Source of the DNA: Streptomyces sporangiiformans
Lineage (GTDB): Bacteria; Actinomycetota; Actinomycetes; Streptomycetales; Streptomycetaceae
NCBI RefSeq assembly: GCF_005768555.2
Contig: NZ_VCHX02000049.1
Span: forward strand, 290 to 57,079
DNA length: 56,790 nt
Direction of reading: 5' to 3'
A program made the translations under genes and the position numbers. Shown here one piece after another: positions 8,808-19,075 of this stretch; position 1 is the first letter of the stretch, and each line of letters begins with the position of its first letter. The notes beneath the pieces are model-generated. The model was given only the letters and a program-made list of their open reading frames with translations, was not told the origin of the DNA and searched no databases.

Positions 8808-9617
8808 TCAGTGGGACGAGGTGAGGGACTTCTTGGACACCGGGAAGTCGAAGTAGGTGTCCGGGTAGAGCTCCGGCTTGTACGTGAAGTGCCACCACTC
8901 TTCGCGCAGGTTCACGAACCCGAGGTCTTCGAGGGTGTCCTTCAGCAGCAGCCGGTTGGCGCGCTGTTGCCCCTGGATGCGCGGGTCGAGGGTGTGCGAC
9001 AGGGTGTCGAAGCAGTCGTAGCCGGTGCCCATGTCCACGGAGTTGTCGGGGAAGCGTTGGGTCTGGGGTGCGTAGCAGGGCACGAGGGTCTCCCCGGGGA
9101 CGTACGGCCGGGTCGGCTTGGCCGGGAGCCGCACCAGCGTGAGGTCCAGGGTCGAGCCTCGGCTGTGGCCGGACTTCTCGGCGATGTAGCCGTCCTCGAA
9201 CAGCCGGGTCTTGTCGACCCGCGGGTAGAACTCGCCCTTCATGGCCTCGTCGTTCAGGTCCTCGGCCCATCGGACGAAGTGGTCCACGGCGCGCTGCGGT
9301 CGGTAGCAGTCGTACACCTTGAGGGAGTAGCCCCGGCGCAGCAGCTTCACCTGAGCCTTGTGGAGTGCCTGTGCGGCGGGTTCGGTGAGGATGCACAGGG
9401 GCTGTTGGTAGCCGGCGATGCGGTCGCCCACGAAGTTGTGCGGGGTGAAGTACCGGATCTCCTGGATGATCGTCCGGTCTACGGTTCTCAGGGCCACGAA
9501 GCCCTCGGGCGCCTTGGGCCCGGGCTTCGCCCGGGCGGTGGCGGAGGCGGCGGTGACGGCGAGCAGGGCGGCGAGCGCGGTGACGAGGCCGCGTACCGCG
9601 ATGGGGAGTCGTCTCAT
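8808..9617 (-). CDS. Exported D-alanyl-D-alanine dipeptidase (VanX/M15D family)
   Basis: A 269-residue zinc peptidase that cleaves D-Ala-D-Ala or related peptides from cell-wall turnover. The metal-site motif SGHSRGSTLDLTL is present, with DMGTGYDCFD and the catalytic EEWWHF near the C-terminus. YDCYRPQRAV is also typical of the family. The ATG at 9617 gives a classical signal peptide (MRRLP, then a hydrophobic stretch ending ATARA), so the enzyme is probably secreted or lipid-proximal. There is no vanR, vanS, vanH or vanA nearby, so a role in cell-wall recycling is more likely than glycopeptide resistance. Confidence 0.88.
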   Translation of the reverse strand: MRRLPIAVRGLVTALAALLAVTAASATARAKPGPKAPEGFVALRTVDRTIIQEIRYFTPHNFVGDRIAGYQQPLCILTEPAAQALHKAQVKLLRRGYSLKVYDCYRPQRAVDHFVRWAEDLNDEAMKGEFYPRVDKTRLFEDGYIAEKSGHSRGSTLDLTLVRLPAKPTRPYVPGETLVPCYAPQTQRFPDNSVDMGTGYDCFDTLSHTLDPRIQGQQRANRLLLKDTLEDLGFVNLREEWWHFTYKPELYPDTYFDFPVSKKSLTSSH

Positions 9618-9805
9618 GCCTCTTGCGTCTATCAGGCGGGGTTCGGTGAAGGAAGCGGGCGAGCACCGTCCGCGGCCGATCAGGTGAGAGACGGCCGGAA
9701 CCACCCCCGTGGGCCCCGGCCGCCCCTACCGATACTCCGGACGCTCAGGAGGACCTGAGCGGTTCTCGTGACGTACTGCCCAATCGAACCGGCCCGTGGC
9801 AAACT

Positions 9806-9822
9806 TCTGACGTTCCGTCAGA
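9806..9822. promoter_or_regulatory. Perfect TetR-type operator TCTGACG-N3-CGTCAGA
   Basis: A perfect 17-base palindrome 20 bases upstream of the DUF35 start. Spacing and arms fit a TetR-family repressor such as those controlling acyl-CoA and steroid genes in actinobacteria. No TetR gene is present in the window, so the regulator must act from elsewhere. Confidence 0.65.
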
Positions 9823-9842
9823 TCCAGTGCGAGGGAGGGACC

Positions 9843-10289
9843 TTGTCACGCACCCGCACACCCGTGGTCACCGGCTGGTTCACCGGCGAGCAAGACGCCT
9901 TCCGGCTGCTCGGCACGCGCTGCTCGGCCTGCGCGACGGTGTTCTTCCCCCGTGAGGACGCCTTCTGCCGCAATCCGGGTTGCCCGGGCGGCGAGCTGGC
10001 CGAAGTCCCGCTGTCCCGGCGGGGCCGCGTCTGGTCGTACACCGACAGCCGGTACCGGCCACCGTCACCGTACGTGTCCGACCCGGAACTCGAATGGCAG
10101 CCGTACACGTTGATCGCTGTGGAGCTGGAATCCGAGCGGATCGTGGTGCTCGGGCAGACGGTTCCCGGGGTCACCGTGGCCGATCTGACGGTGGGCATGG
10201 AGGTGGAGGTCGTCCCGGGCGTGCTGAACGAGGACGCGGAGACGACCTGGACGACGTGGCACTGGCGGCCGACGGGGGTGACGGCGTGA
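9843..10289 (+). CDS. DUF35 OB-fold protein with rubredoxin-like zinc ribbon
   Basis: A 148-residue partner protein of thiolase-like enzymes, related to the DUF35 part of ChsH2 and to archaeal HMG-CoA thiolase channel proteins. The zinc-ribbon cysteines are C27, C30, C42 and C47, followed by an OB-fold that ends at TTWHWRP. I chose the TTG at 9843 because GAGGGAGG lies 5-12 bases before it; the longer frame from 9768 has no ribosome binding site. The stop overlaps the start of the thiolase gene by four bases (GTGA), so the two are translationally coupled and the proteins very probably bind each other. Confidence 0.85.
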   Translation: MSRTRTPVVTGWFTGEQDAFRLLGTRCSACATVFFPREDAFCRNPGCPGGELAEVPLSRRGRVWSYTDSRYRPPSPYVSDPELEWQPYTLIAVELESERIVVLGQTVPGVTVADLTVGMEVEVVPGVLNEDAETTWTTWHWRPTGVTA

Positions 10290-11476
10290 CAGGAGAGGTG
10301 GCCGTGCTCGGCGCGGGCATGCATCCCTGGGGCAAGTGGGGGCGCGGTTTCGTCGAGTACGGGACGGTGGCGGCGCGCGCGGCGCTGGCCGACGCCGGGG
10401 TGGACTGGCGGGACGTCGGTTCGATCGTCGGCGCGGACACGGTCCGTGGCGGCTATCCGGGGTACGTGGCGGGGGCGACGTTCGCGAAGGCGCTGGGCTG
10501 GCAGGGAGCGCGGGTGGCCAGTGTGTACGCGGCGTGCGCGTCGGGGGCCCAGGCCGTCAGCACCGCACGGGCGCAGATTCTTTCCGGTATCGCGGACGTG
10601 GTCCTCGTGGTGGGTGCGGACGCGGCTCCCAAGGGGTTCTTCCGGCCGGCCGGCGGTGACCGGGCAGACGATCCGGACTGGCTGCGGTTCCGCGTCCTGG
10701 GGGCGACGAATCCGGCGTACTTCGGGCTGTACGCGCGGCGGCGGATGGCCGTGCACGGGGACACGGTGGAGGACTTCGCCCAGGTCAAGGTGAAGAACGC
10801 CGCCTTGGGGGCGCTCAATCCGAACGCGCGGTACCGCAAGCGGGTCACCGCCGAGGAAGTCGCCGCCTCGGCGGTGGTCGCCGACCCGCTGCGGCTGCTC
10901 GACATCTGCGCGACCTCGGACGGCGCGGCGGCGCTCGTGCTGTCCAGCATGGAGTTCGCGCGGCGCCATGGGGCCGGGAATCCGGTGCGGATCCGCGCGG
11001 TGTCCACGGTGACACCGCGTTTCCCCAACACGGTCCTCGATCTGCCGGACATCGCGACGGACTCCGCGGTCGCGGTGGAGCCGGCGGCCGAGACGTTCCG
11101 CGCCTCGATCGCCCGGGCTGCGTACGAGGAGGCGGGCATCGGCCCCGAGGACCTCTCGCTCGCCGAGGTCTACGACCTGTCCACGGCCCTGGAGTTGCAG
11201 TGGTACGAGGATCTGGCACTGTGCGGCGAGGGCGAGGCGGCCAAGCTCCTGCGCGAGGGGGCGACGGGTCCGGGCGGGCGCATACCCGTGAACGTCAGCG
11301 GCGGACTCGCTTCCTTCGGAGAGGCCGTTCCGGCCCAGGCCATCGCCCAAGTCTGCGAGCTCACCTGGCAGTTGCGCGGTACGGCGGGCGACCGGCAGGT
11401 GACGGGCGCGCGGGTGGGGATCACCGCGAACCAGGGGTTGTTCGGGCACGGGTCGTCCGTGGTAGCGGTCCGGTGA
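10286..11476 (+). CDS. Thiolase-like lipid-transfer protein (SCP2/Ltp type)
   Basis: A 396-residue thiolase-fold protein of the non-decarboxylating, lipid-transfer (SCP-x/Ltp) branch. The nucleophilic cysteine is C84 in AACASGAQAVS, and the C-terminal ANQGLFGHGSS carries the glycine- and histidine-rich end. In actinobacteria, enzymes of this type paired with DUF35 proteins act either as thiolases or as retro-aldolases in sterol side-chain removal (Ltp2). Which applies here cannot be decided. The GTG start overlaps the DUF35 stop. A TetR-type operator precedes the pair. Confidence 0.85.
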   Translation: MTGEVAVLGAGMHPWGKWGRGFVEYGTVAARAALADAGVDWRDVGSIVGADTVRGGYPGYVAGATFAKALGWQGARVASVYAACASGAQAVSTARAQILSGIADVVLVVGADAAPKGFFRPAGGDRADDPDWLRFRVLGATNPAYFGLYARRRMAVHGDTVEDFAQVKVKNAALGALNPNARYRKRVTAEEVAASAVVADPLRLLDICATSDGAAALVLSSMEFARRHGAGNPVRIRAVSTVTPRFPNTVLDLPDIATDSAVAVEPAAETFRASIARAAYEEAGIGPEDLSLAEVYDLSTALELQWYEDLALCGEGEAAKLLREGATGPGGRIPVNVSGGLASFGEAVPAQAIAQVCELTWQLRGTAGDRQVTGARVGITANQGLFGHGSSVVAVR

Positions 11477-11806
11477 CGCCCGTGCGTCCCGCACCGTGGC
11501 AGCCGTGGAGGGCTTCCGTACGGTCCTGAACCGTTTCGGCACGCGACCTTGACGGCCCTTCACCCCCGGTGAACACTTCCGGATGTCAGTCGGCCTCGCC
11601 GCATTCCGGCGTATTCAGGCACTGCGCCGCGCGGGCCTCGCCTGCGCCAACGGGCCGTTCCCACGGGCGAGTCGGCTGCGACGCACGCTCGTCACGGACG
11701 CCGGGCGGGGCACGGGACCTCCTGCCTTCGGCTGAAGTAGCCATGGGAAACGCACCTGCACGGTGGCCCGGGGCGGACCGCCCCGGGCGAGGGCCTAGGA
11801 GCCGCC
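11477..11806. other. 330-base intergenic region before glpF
   Basis: No gene is supported here. The stretch probably holds the glycerol promoter, but I see no clear -35/-10 pair. Its notable content is the perfect palindrome at 11766-11788, described separately. No regulator gene (GylR type) lies beside it. Confidence 0.5.
11766..11788. promoter_or_regulatory. Perfect 23-base palindrome in the glpF leader
   Basis: Eleven-base arms (GCCCGGGGCGG and CCGCCCCGGGC) around a single A, ending 18 bases before the glpF ATG and directly before its ribosome binding site (CTAGGAG). As DNA it could be an operator. As RNA, some of the innermost pairs cannot close a one-base loop, but the outer stem would still be very stable and could affect translation. 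Confidence 0.6.
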
Positions 11807-12532
11807 ATGAGCAATGGAGACATATTCGTCGGTGAGGTCATCGGCACAGCGATCCTGATTCTCTTCGGCGCCGGGGTGGTCGCCGCCGTCGTACTCAACT
11901 ACTCCAAGGCGAAGGACGCCGGCTGGGTCGTCATCGCGTTCGGCTGGGGCTTCGGTGTGATGGCCGGGGCGTACACCGCGGCGCCGCTGTCCGGCGGACA
12001 CCTCAACCCGGCGGTGACCATCGGTATCGCCATCGACACCGGGGACTGGGACAAGGTCCCCATCTACATAGCCGGGCAGATGGTCGGCGCCGCTCTCGGC
12101 GCGGTCCTGTGCTGGCTGGTCTACCTCGCACAGTTCCAGGCCAACGCCGAGGAGGACAAGGCGCTCCCCACGCTCGGGATCTTCTCCACCTCGCCCACGA
12201 TCCGCAATCCCGTGGCGAACCTCATCACCGAGATCATCGCCACCGTCGCTCTGGTGCTGCCGATCCTCGCCTTCGGTCTCACCAAGGGCCTCGGCGAGTC
12301 CGGCACCGCGATTCTGATCGTTTCCTTCCTCGTCGTGGGCATCGGTCTGTCGCTCGGCGGTCCCACGGGATACGCCATCAACCCGGCCCGCGACCTGGGC
12401 CCACGCATCGTCCACGCCCTGCTCCCGATCCCCAACAAGGGCACCTCGGACTGGGGTTACGCCTGGATCCCGGTGGTGGGACCGCTGATCGGCGGTGCGC
12501 TGTCCGGGCTCATCTTCAACGCAGCCTTCTGA
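11807..12532 (+). CDS. glpF: Glycerol uptake facilitator (MIP/aquaglyceroporin)
   Basis: A 241-residue six-helix channel of the major intrinsic protein family that lets glycerol enter by diffusion. Both half-helix signatures are visible: [11 protein letters not shown] in the first half and [10 protein letters not shown] in the second. Aspartate after the second NPAR favours glycerol facilitators over water channels. It is followed after 22 bases by glpK, giving a glycerol uptake and trapping operon. No glycerol-3-phosphate dehydrogenase (glpD) follows, unlike the S. coelicolor gylCAB operon as I remember it. An acidic loop (residues about 108-116) interrupts the third and fourth helices. Confidence 0.92.
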   Translation: MSNGDIFVGEVIGTAILILFGAGVVAAVVLNYSKAKDAGWVVIAFGWGFGVMAGAYTAAPLSGGHLNPAVTIGIAIDTGDWDKVPIYIAGQMVGAALGAVLCWLVYLAQFQANAEEDKALPTLGIFSTSPTIRNPVANLITEIIATVALVLPILAFGLTKGLGESGTAILIVSFLVVGIGLSLGGPTGYAINPARDLGPRIVHALLPIPNKGTSDWGYAWIPVVGPLIGGALSGLIFNAAF

Positions 12533-12554
12533 AGGATCCGACGAAGGGGACGTC

Positions 12555-14072
12555 ATGACGGACAACGCCCAGAAATACGTCGCCGCAATCGACCAAGGAA
12601 CCACCTCGAGCCGCTGCATCATCTTCAATCAGGACGGTGCGATCGTCGCCGTCGACCAGCGGGAGCACCGCCAGATCTTTCCCAAGCCGGGCTGGGTGGA
12701 GCACGACGCCACCGAGATCTGGTCGAAGGTGCAGGCCGTGGTCGCGGGGGCGATCGCGAAAGCCGGGCTCCGCGCCGACCAGGTCAGCGCGCTGGGGATC
12801 ACCAATCAGCGGGAGACGACCGTCCTGTGGGACCGCGCCACCGGCAAGCCCGTGCACAACGCGATCGTCTGGCAGGACACCCGTACTTCCGCGCTCTGCA
12901 ACCAACTCGGCGGCTCGGACGGGCAGGACCGTTTCCGTGAGCAGACCGGCCTGCCGCTGGCGAGCTACTTCTCCGGTCCGAAGGCGGCCTGGCTGCTGGA
13001 CAACGTGCCCGGGCTGCGGGCCCGCGCCGAGCGCGGCGAGATCGCCTTCGGCACGATCGACTCCTGGCTGATCTGGAACCTCACCGGCGGCACGGACGGC
13101 GGTCAGCACATCACCGATGTGACCAACGCCGGGCGCACCATGCTGATGAACCTCGAGACCCTCCAGTGGGACGCCTCGATCCTCGCCGCGATGAACGTTC
13201 CCGAAGCGGTCCTACCGGAGATCAAGTCCTCGTCCGAGGTGTACGGGACCGCCGTGGGGCAGCTCGCCGGCGTGCCGGTCGCCTCCGCACTCGGCGACCA
13301 GCACGCGGCGGTGTTCGGTCAGGCCTGCTACGACGTGGGCTCGGCCAAGAACACCTACGGCACGGGCAGCTTCCTGCTGCTCAACACCGGGAATCGGCCC
13401 GTCGCTTCGAAGAGCGGGCTGCTCACCACCATGGGCTACAAGATCGGCTCCGAGGCGCCCGTGTACTGCCTCGAAGGGTCGATCGCGATTACGGGCGCCT
13501 TGGTGCAGTGGTTCCGTGACCAGCTCGGCATCATCCGTACGGCCGACGAGATCGAGACGCTGGCGGCGACCGTGGAGGACAACGGCGGCGCGTACATCGT
13601 GCCGGCCTTCTCGGGGCTGTTCGCGCCCTACTGGCGCTCCGACGCGCGCGGTGTCGTCACCGGTCTCACGCGGTACGTCACAAAGGCCCACCTCGCCCGT
13701 GCGGTACTGGAGGCGACGAGCTGGCAGACGCGTGAGGTCGTGGACGCCATGTTCCAGGACTCCGGGGTGCGGATCACGACCCTGAAGGTGGACGGCGGCA
13801 TGACCAAGAACAACCTCCTGATGCAGCACCAGGCGGATGTGCTCGATGTGCCGGTGATCCGTCCGAAGGTCTCCGAGACGACCTGTCTGGGCGCCGCGTA
13901 CGCGGCCGGCCTCGCGACCGGCGTGTGGAACGATCTCGACGAGCTGAAGTCGCACTGGCAGAAGGACGTCGAGTGGACGCCGTCCATGGAGGCGTCGGTT
14001 CGCGACCGTGAGTACCACAACTGGCACAAGGCGGTGGAGAAGAGCCTCGGCTGGCAGGAGGACGGCGCGTAG
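12555..14072 (+). CDS. glpK: Glycerol kinase
   Basis: A 505-residue FGGY-family kinase that phosphorylates glycerol with ATP to sn-glycerol-3-phosphate. The N-terminal phosphate-binding motif [10 protein letters not shown] is present, as are [13 protein letters not shown], the substrate motif [10 protein letters not shown] and the C-terminal [13 protein letters not shown]. Length is typical (about 500). The ATG at 12555 follows AAGGGGA; an in-frame extension to 12495 would run into glpF and is rejected. The operon ends at a strong hairpin shared with the convergent cvnD. Confidence 0.95.
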   Translation: MTDNAQKYVAAIDQGTTSSRCIIFNQDGAIVAVDQREHRQIFPKPGWVEHDATEIWSKVQAVVAGAIAKAGLRADQVSALGITNQRETTVLWDRATGKPVHNAIVWQDTRTSALCNQLGGSDGQDRFREQTGLPLASYFSGPKAAWLLDNVPGLRARAERGEIAFGTIDSWLIWNLTGGTDGGQHITDVTNAGRTMLMNLETLQWDASILAAMNVPEAVLPEIKSSSEVYGTAVGQLAGVPVASALGDQHAAVFGQACYDVGSAKNTYGTGSFLLLNTGNRPVASKSGLLTTMGYKIGSEAPVYCLEGSIAITGALVQWFRDQLGIIRTADEIETLAATVEDNGGAYIVPAFSGLFAPYWRSDARGVVTGLTRYVTKAHLARAVLEATSWQTREVVDAMFQDSGVRITTLKVDGGMTKNNLLMQHQADVLDVPVIRPKVSETTCLGAAYAAGLATGVWNDLDELKSHWQKDVEWTPSMEASVRDREYHNWHKAVEKSLGWQEDGA

Positions 14073-14114
14073 CGCTCCGCGGGAAAGTGCTCTCGTAAGC
14101 TGCGGCTCGGGACC

Positions 14115-14150
14115 ACGGCCCGTACCCCGATCGGCGGGGGTGCGGGCCGT
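14115..14150. terminator. Hairpin between convergent glpK and cvnD
   Basis: Arms ACGGCCCG and CGGGCCGT, with an inner ACCCC/GGGGT stem, form a long G+C-rich hairpin between the two convergent stop codons. Confidence 0.8.
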
Positions 14151-14180
14151 ACGCGTGCCGGGCGGGGGCTGCCGGGCGTT

Positions 14181-14786
14181 TCAGGTGGTGACCGTCTGGC
14201 GGCGGGCGGTCGCGTAGGCCATGGCGTGCTTGACGACGCCGATGAGGACTTCCTTGACGGACTCCCGTTCGCGCGCGTCACACAGCATGAGGGGCACTTC
14301 GGGGTCGAGGTCGAGGGCCTGACGGACGTCTTCGACGGGGTAACGGGCGGCGTCCTCGAAGCAGTTGACGCCCACCACGAAGGGTATGGAGCGCCGCTCG
14401 AAGTAGTCGACCGCGGGGAAGCAGTCCTCCAGGCGGCGGGTGTCGGCGAGTACGACGGCGCCCAGGGCGCCGGTGGCGAGCTCGTCCCACAGGAACCAGA
14501 AGCGGTCCTGACCGGGCGTGCCGAAAACGTACAGAACAAGGTCCTCGCGAAGGGTGATACGGCCGAAGTCCATGGCGACGGTGGTGGTGTGCTTGCCCTC
14601 CACGCCGCTGGTGTCGTCGACGGGGCGGCCCGCCTCGGTGAGCCGTTCCTCGGTGCGCAGTGGCTTGATCTCACTGACCGCGCCCACCAGCGTCGTCTTG
14701 CCCACGCCGAAGCCGCCCGCCACGAGGATCTTGAGCGTGACGGGCTCGACGGGGGCCTTGCCGCGTTCAGAACGCCCGAAGATCAT
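14181..14786 (-). CDS. cvnD: Conservon small GTPase-like protein CvnD
   Basis: A 201-residue Ras-like ATP/GTP-binding protein, the D component of a conservon. Conservons are membrane-associated, G-protein-coupled-receptor-like modules of streptomycetes made of CvnA (sensor), CvnB (roadblock), CvnC (DUF742) and CvnD. The P-loop GGFGVGKTT is at about residues 25-33, and [16 protein letters not shown] supplies the switch II region. I chose the ATG at 14786, behind GGAG, because it gives [10 protein letters not shown], the usual N-terminus. Here cvnD is not next to cvnC: the oxoprolinase gene lies between and overlaps its start by 20 bases, so translation of the two is probably coupled. Confidence 0.9.
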   Translation of the reverse strand: MIFGRSERGKAPVEPVTLKILVAGGFGVGKTTLVGAVSEIKPLRTEERLTEAGRPVDDTSGVEGKHTTTVAMDFGRITLREDLVLYVFGTPGQDRFWFLWDELATGALGAVVLADTRRLEDCFPAVDYFERRSIPFVVGVNCFEDAARYPVEDVRQALDLDPEVPLMLCDARERESVKEVLIGVVKHAMAYATARRQTVTT

Positions 14787-17700
14787 CGGTTTTTTCTCCT
14801 GCTTCAGTTGCTTCATTGGTGTCGTGCGGTGGTGGACCGTATCCACCGCCGCCGGGGGTTTCGATGACCAGAACGTCGCCGGGGCCGACGTCCGCGGCGT
14901 CGCTTCCGCCGAGTTCGGTGACCGTGCCGTCCGCGCGCTCCACTCGGTTGGCGCCCAGTGCCCCGGGTTCGCCGCCCGCCATGCCGTAGGGCGGGACCCT
15001 GCGGTGCTGGGAGAGCGTGGAGACGGTCATGGGCTCGTGGAACCGGATGCGGCGAACGGCGCCGTCCCCGCCGCGCCACCGTCCCGCGCCGCCGCTGCCG
15101 CGTCGTACGGCGAACTCGTCGAGCCGGACGGGCAGTCGCCACTCCAGGACCTCGGGGTCCGTGAGTCGCGAGTTGGTCATATGGGTCTGGACGACGGAGG
15201 CGCCGGGGAAACCGTCGCCCGCCCCGGATCCTGAGGCCACGGTCTCGTAGTACTGGTACCGCTCGTTGCCGAAGGTGACGTTGTTCATGGTGCCGGAGCC
15301 CTCGGCCTGCACTCCGAGGGCTCCGTAGAGGGCACCGGTGATCGCCTGGGAGGTCTCGACGTTGCCGGCGACGACGGCGGCCGGGGGCTCGGGGGCGAGC
15401 ATCGAGCCGGACGGCACGACGATGTCGAGGGGGCGCAGACAGCCGTCGTTGAGCGGGATCTCGTCGGCGACCAAGGTGCGGAAGACATACAGGACGGCGG
15501 CGTTGACGACCGAGAAGGGTGCGTTGAAGTTGGTGTCGAGCTGCGGCGACGTACCGGTGAAGTCGATGACGGCGGACCGTTTGTCGCGGTCCACGCGGAC
15601 GCGGACGCGGACGATCGCGCCGGAGTCGGTCTCGTAGCTGAACTCGCCGTCTTCGAGGGCGTCGATGACGCGGCGTACGGCTTCCTCGGCATTGTCCTGG
15701 ACGTGCTTCATGTACGCCTGGACGACGTCGAGGCCGAAGTTCTCGATCATGCGGGCGACCTCGTCGACGCCTTTCTGGTTGGCGGCGATCTGGGCGCGCA
15801 GGTCGGCGAGGTTGGTCTTCGGGTTGCGCGAGGGGTAGGGCGCCTCCGTCAGGAGCCGTAGTGTCTCCGCCTCGCGCAGGCGGCCGCCCTCCACGAGCAG
15901 CCAGTTGTCGAAGAGGATGCCCTCCTCCTCGATGGCACGGCTGTTGGCGGGCATGGAGCCGGGGGCGATGCCGCCGATCTCGGCGTGGTGGCCGCGTGAG
16001 GCCACGTAGAAGAGGATCCGGTCACCGTCCGTGTCGAAGACCGGGGTGATCACGGTGACATCGGGGAGGTGTGTGCCGCCGTGGTACGGGTCGTTGACCG
16101 CGTACGCGTCCCCGGGGCGCATCCCGGATCCGCGGCGGCGGATGACCTCCTTGACGCTGGTGCCCATCGACCCCAAGTGCACAGGGATGTGCGGGGCGTT
16201 GGCGACCAGGTTGCCTCCGGGGTCGAAGAGCGCGCAGGAGAAGTCCAGGCGCTCCTTGATGTTGACCGACTGGGCGGTGGACTCCAGGCGGGCGCCCATC
16301 TGCTCGGCGATGGACATGAAGAGGTTGTTGAAGACCTCAAGGAGGACGGGGTCGGCTTCCGTGCCCAGATCGGAACTCTCCGTGACCGCCACGCGTTCCA
16401 TGATCAGATGCCCGTCGTCGGTCATGGCCGCCTGCCAGCCGTCGTCGACGACGGTGGTCGCACTGGCCTCGGTGATGATCGCGGGGCCGGTGACGGTTTC
16501 CCCGCGGGGCAGCTCCTCGCGGCGGTGCAGGCGTACGTCACGCCAGGCACCACCTGTGTGGAGGCTGACCGTCTCCGGGGCGCCGGGGGTGGTGTCGGGG
16601 GTGGCGAGGGCGGAGAGATCGGGGGGTTCGGTGAGACCGGTGGCTTCCACGGAGAGGGCTTCGACGACGACCGGACGGTCGAGGGTGAAGGAGTAGGTGG
16701 CGCGATGGCGGTCTTCGAAGGTGCGGGTCATGGTGTCGGGCTCGGTCAGCTCGACGACGAGTGCCGTGTCCGTGCCGTCATAGCGCAGCTGGGCCCGGCG
16801 GGTGACCTGGATGCGCTCCTCGGGGACGCTCTCGGAGAGGAGTTCGGCGCGGGCCGCGCCCTCCAGGTCGTCCGCGGTCTTCAGGACAGCGGCCATCGAG
16901 GACGCCTTCAGGGGCGCCTCGACGGACTGCTCACGCATGGCCGTCGTGTCGGCGAGTCCGATGCCGAGCGCGGAGAGCACACCGGCCATGGGCGGTACGA
17001 GGACCGTGCGGATACCGAGCGAGTCGGCGACCATGCACGCGTGCTGCCCTCCCGCGCCGCCGAACGTGGTCAGGGCGTACCGGGTGACGTCGTGCCCCTT
17101 CTGCACGGAGATGCGCTTCACGGCGTTGGCGATGTTGGCCACGGCGATCTGGAGGTAGCCCTCGGCGACCTGCTCGGGCGTACGGTCGTCGCCGGTCCTG
17201 TCGCGGATCTCGCGTGCGAGGGCGGCGAAGCGGTCGCGGACGAGGGCGTCGTCGAGAGGTTGATCGCCGTCCGGACCGAACACCCTGGGGAAGTGGGCGG
17301 GTTGGATGCGGCCCAGGGCGACATTGGCGTCGGTGACGGTGAGCGGGCCGCCATTCCGGTAGCAGGCGGGCCCGGGGTCCGCGCCCGCCGAGTCCGGCCC
17401 TACGCGGTAGCGGGAGCCGTCGAAGTGGAGCACGGAGCCGCCGCCCGCGGCCACCGTGTGGATGTCCAGCATGGGTGCGCGCAGCCGCACCCCGGCGATC
17501 TGCGTGGTGAAGACACGTTCGTACTCGCCCGCGAAGTGGGAGACGTCCGTGGACGTGCCGCCCATGTCGAAGCCGATGACGCGGTCGAAGCCCGCGAGCT
17601 GCGACATGCGCGCCATGCCGACGATGCCCCCCGCGGGCCCGGACAGGATGGCGTCCTTGCCACGGAACTGCCCGGCCTCGGCGAGTCCACCGTTGGACTG

Positions 17701-18420
17701 CATGAACATCAGCCGCACGCCCTGGAGTTCGTCCGCGACATGCTGGACATAGCGCCGCAGCACTGGCGACAGATAGGCGTCGACAACGGCCGTGTCACCG
17801 CGCGGGACGAGCTTCATCAGCGGGCTGACCTCACTGGAGAGCGAGATCTGCGGGAAGCCGGTGCGGCGGGCCAGGTCACCGATGGCCTGCTCATGGGCGG
17901 GATGCAGGTGGCTGTGCATGCAGACGACGGCGACGGCGCGGATCCCGGCGTCGTACGCCTCCTGGAGGGCCCCGGCGAGAGCGTCGAGGTCGGGGGCGCG
18001 CAGGACGGTGCCGTCGGCGGCGATGCGCTCGTCGACCTCGACGACCCGCTCGTAGAGCAACTCGGGCAAATCGATCTCTCGGGCGAAGATCCGTGGACGA
18101 TTCTGATAGGCGATGCGCAGCGCGTCGCGAAAGCCGCGGGTGACGACGAGAAGCGTGCGTTCGCCCGTGCGCTCCAGGAGGGCGTTGGTCGCGACGGTGG
18201 TGCCCATACGGACGGATTCCACCGGCAGGCCGCTGTCTTGTCCGGGCAGGGCCTCGCCGGCTTCCGTGAGGAGTTCGCGGATGCCCGCCACGGCGGCGTC
18301 GGCGTACCTGGCCGGGTTGTCCGAGAGGAGTTTGCGGGTGAGCAGCAGGCCGTCGGGCCGCTGCGCGACGACGTCGGTGAAGGTGCCGCCGCGGTCGACC
18401 CAGAACTGCCAGCCCGTCAC
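14767..18420 (-). CDS. Hydantoinase/oxoprolinase, HyuA-HyuB fusion
   Basis: A 1217-residue ATP-dependent amidohydrolase of the 5-oxoprolinase/hydantoinase family, probably opening 5-oxoproline or a related cyclic amide to glutamate. The N-terminal HyuA half (about 1-690) has [10 protein letters not shown] and [13 protein letters not shown], the phosphate-binding actin-fold signatures. The HyuB half (about 700-1217) starts around [15 protein letters not shown] and ends in the usual GGGGYG motif. The single-chain fusion matches the roughly 1200-1300-residue eukaryotic-type form. I chose the GTG at 18420 with GGGGAG upstream. It lies between cvnC and cvnD in the same direction and overlaps the cvnD start by 20 bases. 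Confidence 0.88.
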   Translation of the reverse strand: MTGWQFWVDRGGTFTDVVAQRPDGLLLTRKLLSDNPARYADAAVAGIRELLTEAGEALPGQDSGLPVESVRMGTTVATNALLERTGERTLLVVTRGFRDALRIAYQNRPRIFAREIDLPELLYERVVEVDERIAADGTVLRAPDLDALAGALQEAYDAGIRAVAVVCMHSHLHPAHEQAIGDLARRTGFPQISLSSEVSPLMKLVPRGDTAVVDAYLSPVLRRYVQHVADELQGVRLMFMQSNGGLAEAGQFRGKDAILSGPAGGIVGMARMSQLAGFDRVIGFDMGGTSTDVSHFAGEYERVFTTQIAGVRLRAPMLDIHTVAAGGGSVLHFDGSRYRVGPDSAGADPGPACYRNGGPLTVTDANVALGRIQPAHFPRVFGPDGDQPLDDALVRDRFAALAREIRDRTGDDRTPEQVAEGYLQIAVANIANAVKRISVQKGHDVTRYALTTFGGAGGQHACMVADSLGIRTVLVPPMAGVLSALGIGLADTTAMREQSVEAPLKASSMAAVLKTADDLEGAARAELLSESVPEERIQVTRRAQLRYDGTDTALVVELTEPDTMTRTFEDRHRATYSFTLDRPVVVEALSVEATGLTEPPDLSALATPDTTPGAPETVSLHTGGAWRDVRLHRREELPRGETVTGPAIITEASATTVVDDGWQAAMTDDGHLIMERVAVTESSDLGTEADPVLLEVFNNLFMSIAEQMGARLESTAQSVNIKERLDFSCALFDPGGNLVANAPHIPVHLGSMGTSVKEVIRRRGSGMRPGDAYAVNDPYHGGTHLPDVTVITPVFDTDGDRILFYVASRGHHAEIGGIAPGSMPANSRAIEEEGILFDNWLLVEGGRLREAETLRLLTEAPYPSRNPKTNLADLRAQIAANQKGVDEVARMIENFGLDVVQAYMKHVQDNAEEAVRRVIDALEDGEFSYETDSGAIVRVRVRVDRDKRSAVIDFTGTSPQLDTNFNAPFSVVNAAVLYVFRTLVADEIPLNDGCLRPLDIVVPSGSMLAPEPPAAVVAGNVETSQAITGALYGALGVQAEGSGTMNNVTFGNERYQYYETVASGSGAGDGFPGASVVQTHMTNSRLTDPEVLEWRLPVRLDEFAVRRGSGGAGRWRGGDGAVRRIRFHEPMTVSTLSQHRRVPPYGMAGGEPGALGANRVERADGTVTELGGSDAADVGPGDVLVIETPGGGGYGPPPHDTNEATEAGEKTDDLRAF

Positions 18421-18670
18421 GTCTGTCTCCCCGATGTCGCGCTGCTCCGACGTTCCAGCCGGAGGTGCCGGTCGACGATCGGTCAGATCATAACGGGGGC
18501 GGCCCCCTCGGCGGCCGATCAAGGCGGCCGCCGCTTCTCGGCGCAGTCTCGGACCCCGGCCAGGGCGCCCAGAACGGGCGGTACTGCCCGGCACGGGGTT
18601 ACGACCAGGCAGTACGGCATACGTGACCGCGGAGCGTGTCGGGGGGCCATCGTCCGGCTCGGCCAGCCGG
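18421..18670 (-). promoter_or_regulatory. Intergenic region cvnC-oxoprolinase with hairpins and candidate -10
   Basis: Reading on the minus strand, an inverted repeat with perfect 8-base arms and a 19-base spacer (18581-18615, GTACTGCC/GGCAGTAC) follows cvnC. A G5-N3-C5 hairpin lies at 18495-18507. TATGAT at 18487-18492 is a good -10 box about 67 bases before the oxoprolinase start, though no matching -35 is seen. The oxoprolinase may therefore have its own promoter in addition to read-through from cvnABC. Confidence 0.4.
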
Positions 18671-19066
18671 TCACAGGGCCCGGAGGCCGTTGATCACGTC
18701 GCGCAGAATGCTTTCGTCCGGCAGTTCGGCCGGGGGCACCGGACGCTTCACATGGACCATCTCCTCATCCACGAGATCGCCTATGAGAACACGTACCACC
18801 CCAATGGGGAGGTTGAGTTCGGCGGCGAGTTCGGCGACCGACTGGGGGGCATCGCGGCAGAGTTCGACGATGTCCACGTGCTCCGGGGACAGCGTGTTGT
18901 CCGCGTCCGAGTCGTCGGTGTACGGCTCCGTCACGACAACCGCGATCAGGTCGAGGCGGTGCTGGGCCGCGCTGGTGGTGCGGCCGCGCGTCATGGCATA
19001 CGGACGGACCACCGGTCCGGCCTCGTCGTCGAACCAGTGGGACATCCCCTGACCGTCTCCGCTCAT
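18671..19066 (-). CDS. cvnC: Conservon protein CvnC (DUF742)
   Basis: A 131-residue DUF742 protein, the C component of a conservon. The family hallmarks are visible: [11 protein letters not shown] near the start, then LDLIAVVV, and a winged-helix-like part with [12 protein letters not shown] and [24 protein letters not shown]. It ends with [12 protein letters not shown], typical of the family. It starts nine bases after the cvnB stop. It probably relays signals between the sensor kinase CvnA and the GTPase CvnD at the membrane. Confidence 0.9.
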   Translation of the reverse strand: MSGDGQGMSHWFDDEAGPVVRPYAMTRGRTTSAAQHRLDLIAVVVTEPYTDDSDADNTLSPEHVDIVELCRDAPQSVAELAAELNLPIGVVRVLIGDLVDEEMVHVKRPVPPAELPDESILRDVINGLRAL

Positions 19067-19075
19067 GCCATCCCA

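Noticed and set aside
8808..9617. Vancomycin resistance cassette
   Set aside because: Only a VanX-type dipeptidase is present; vanR, vanS, vanH and vanA are absent.
11569..11835. 88-residue open frame before glpF
   Set aside because: No ribosome binding site, unusual composition, and it runs across the palindrome and into glpF.
16069..18693. 874-residue open frame opposite the oxoprolinase gene
   Set aside because: Antisense to a complete, motif-rich gene; composition (V, G, D, H-rich) is that of a reverse-strand shadow.
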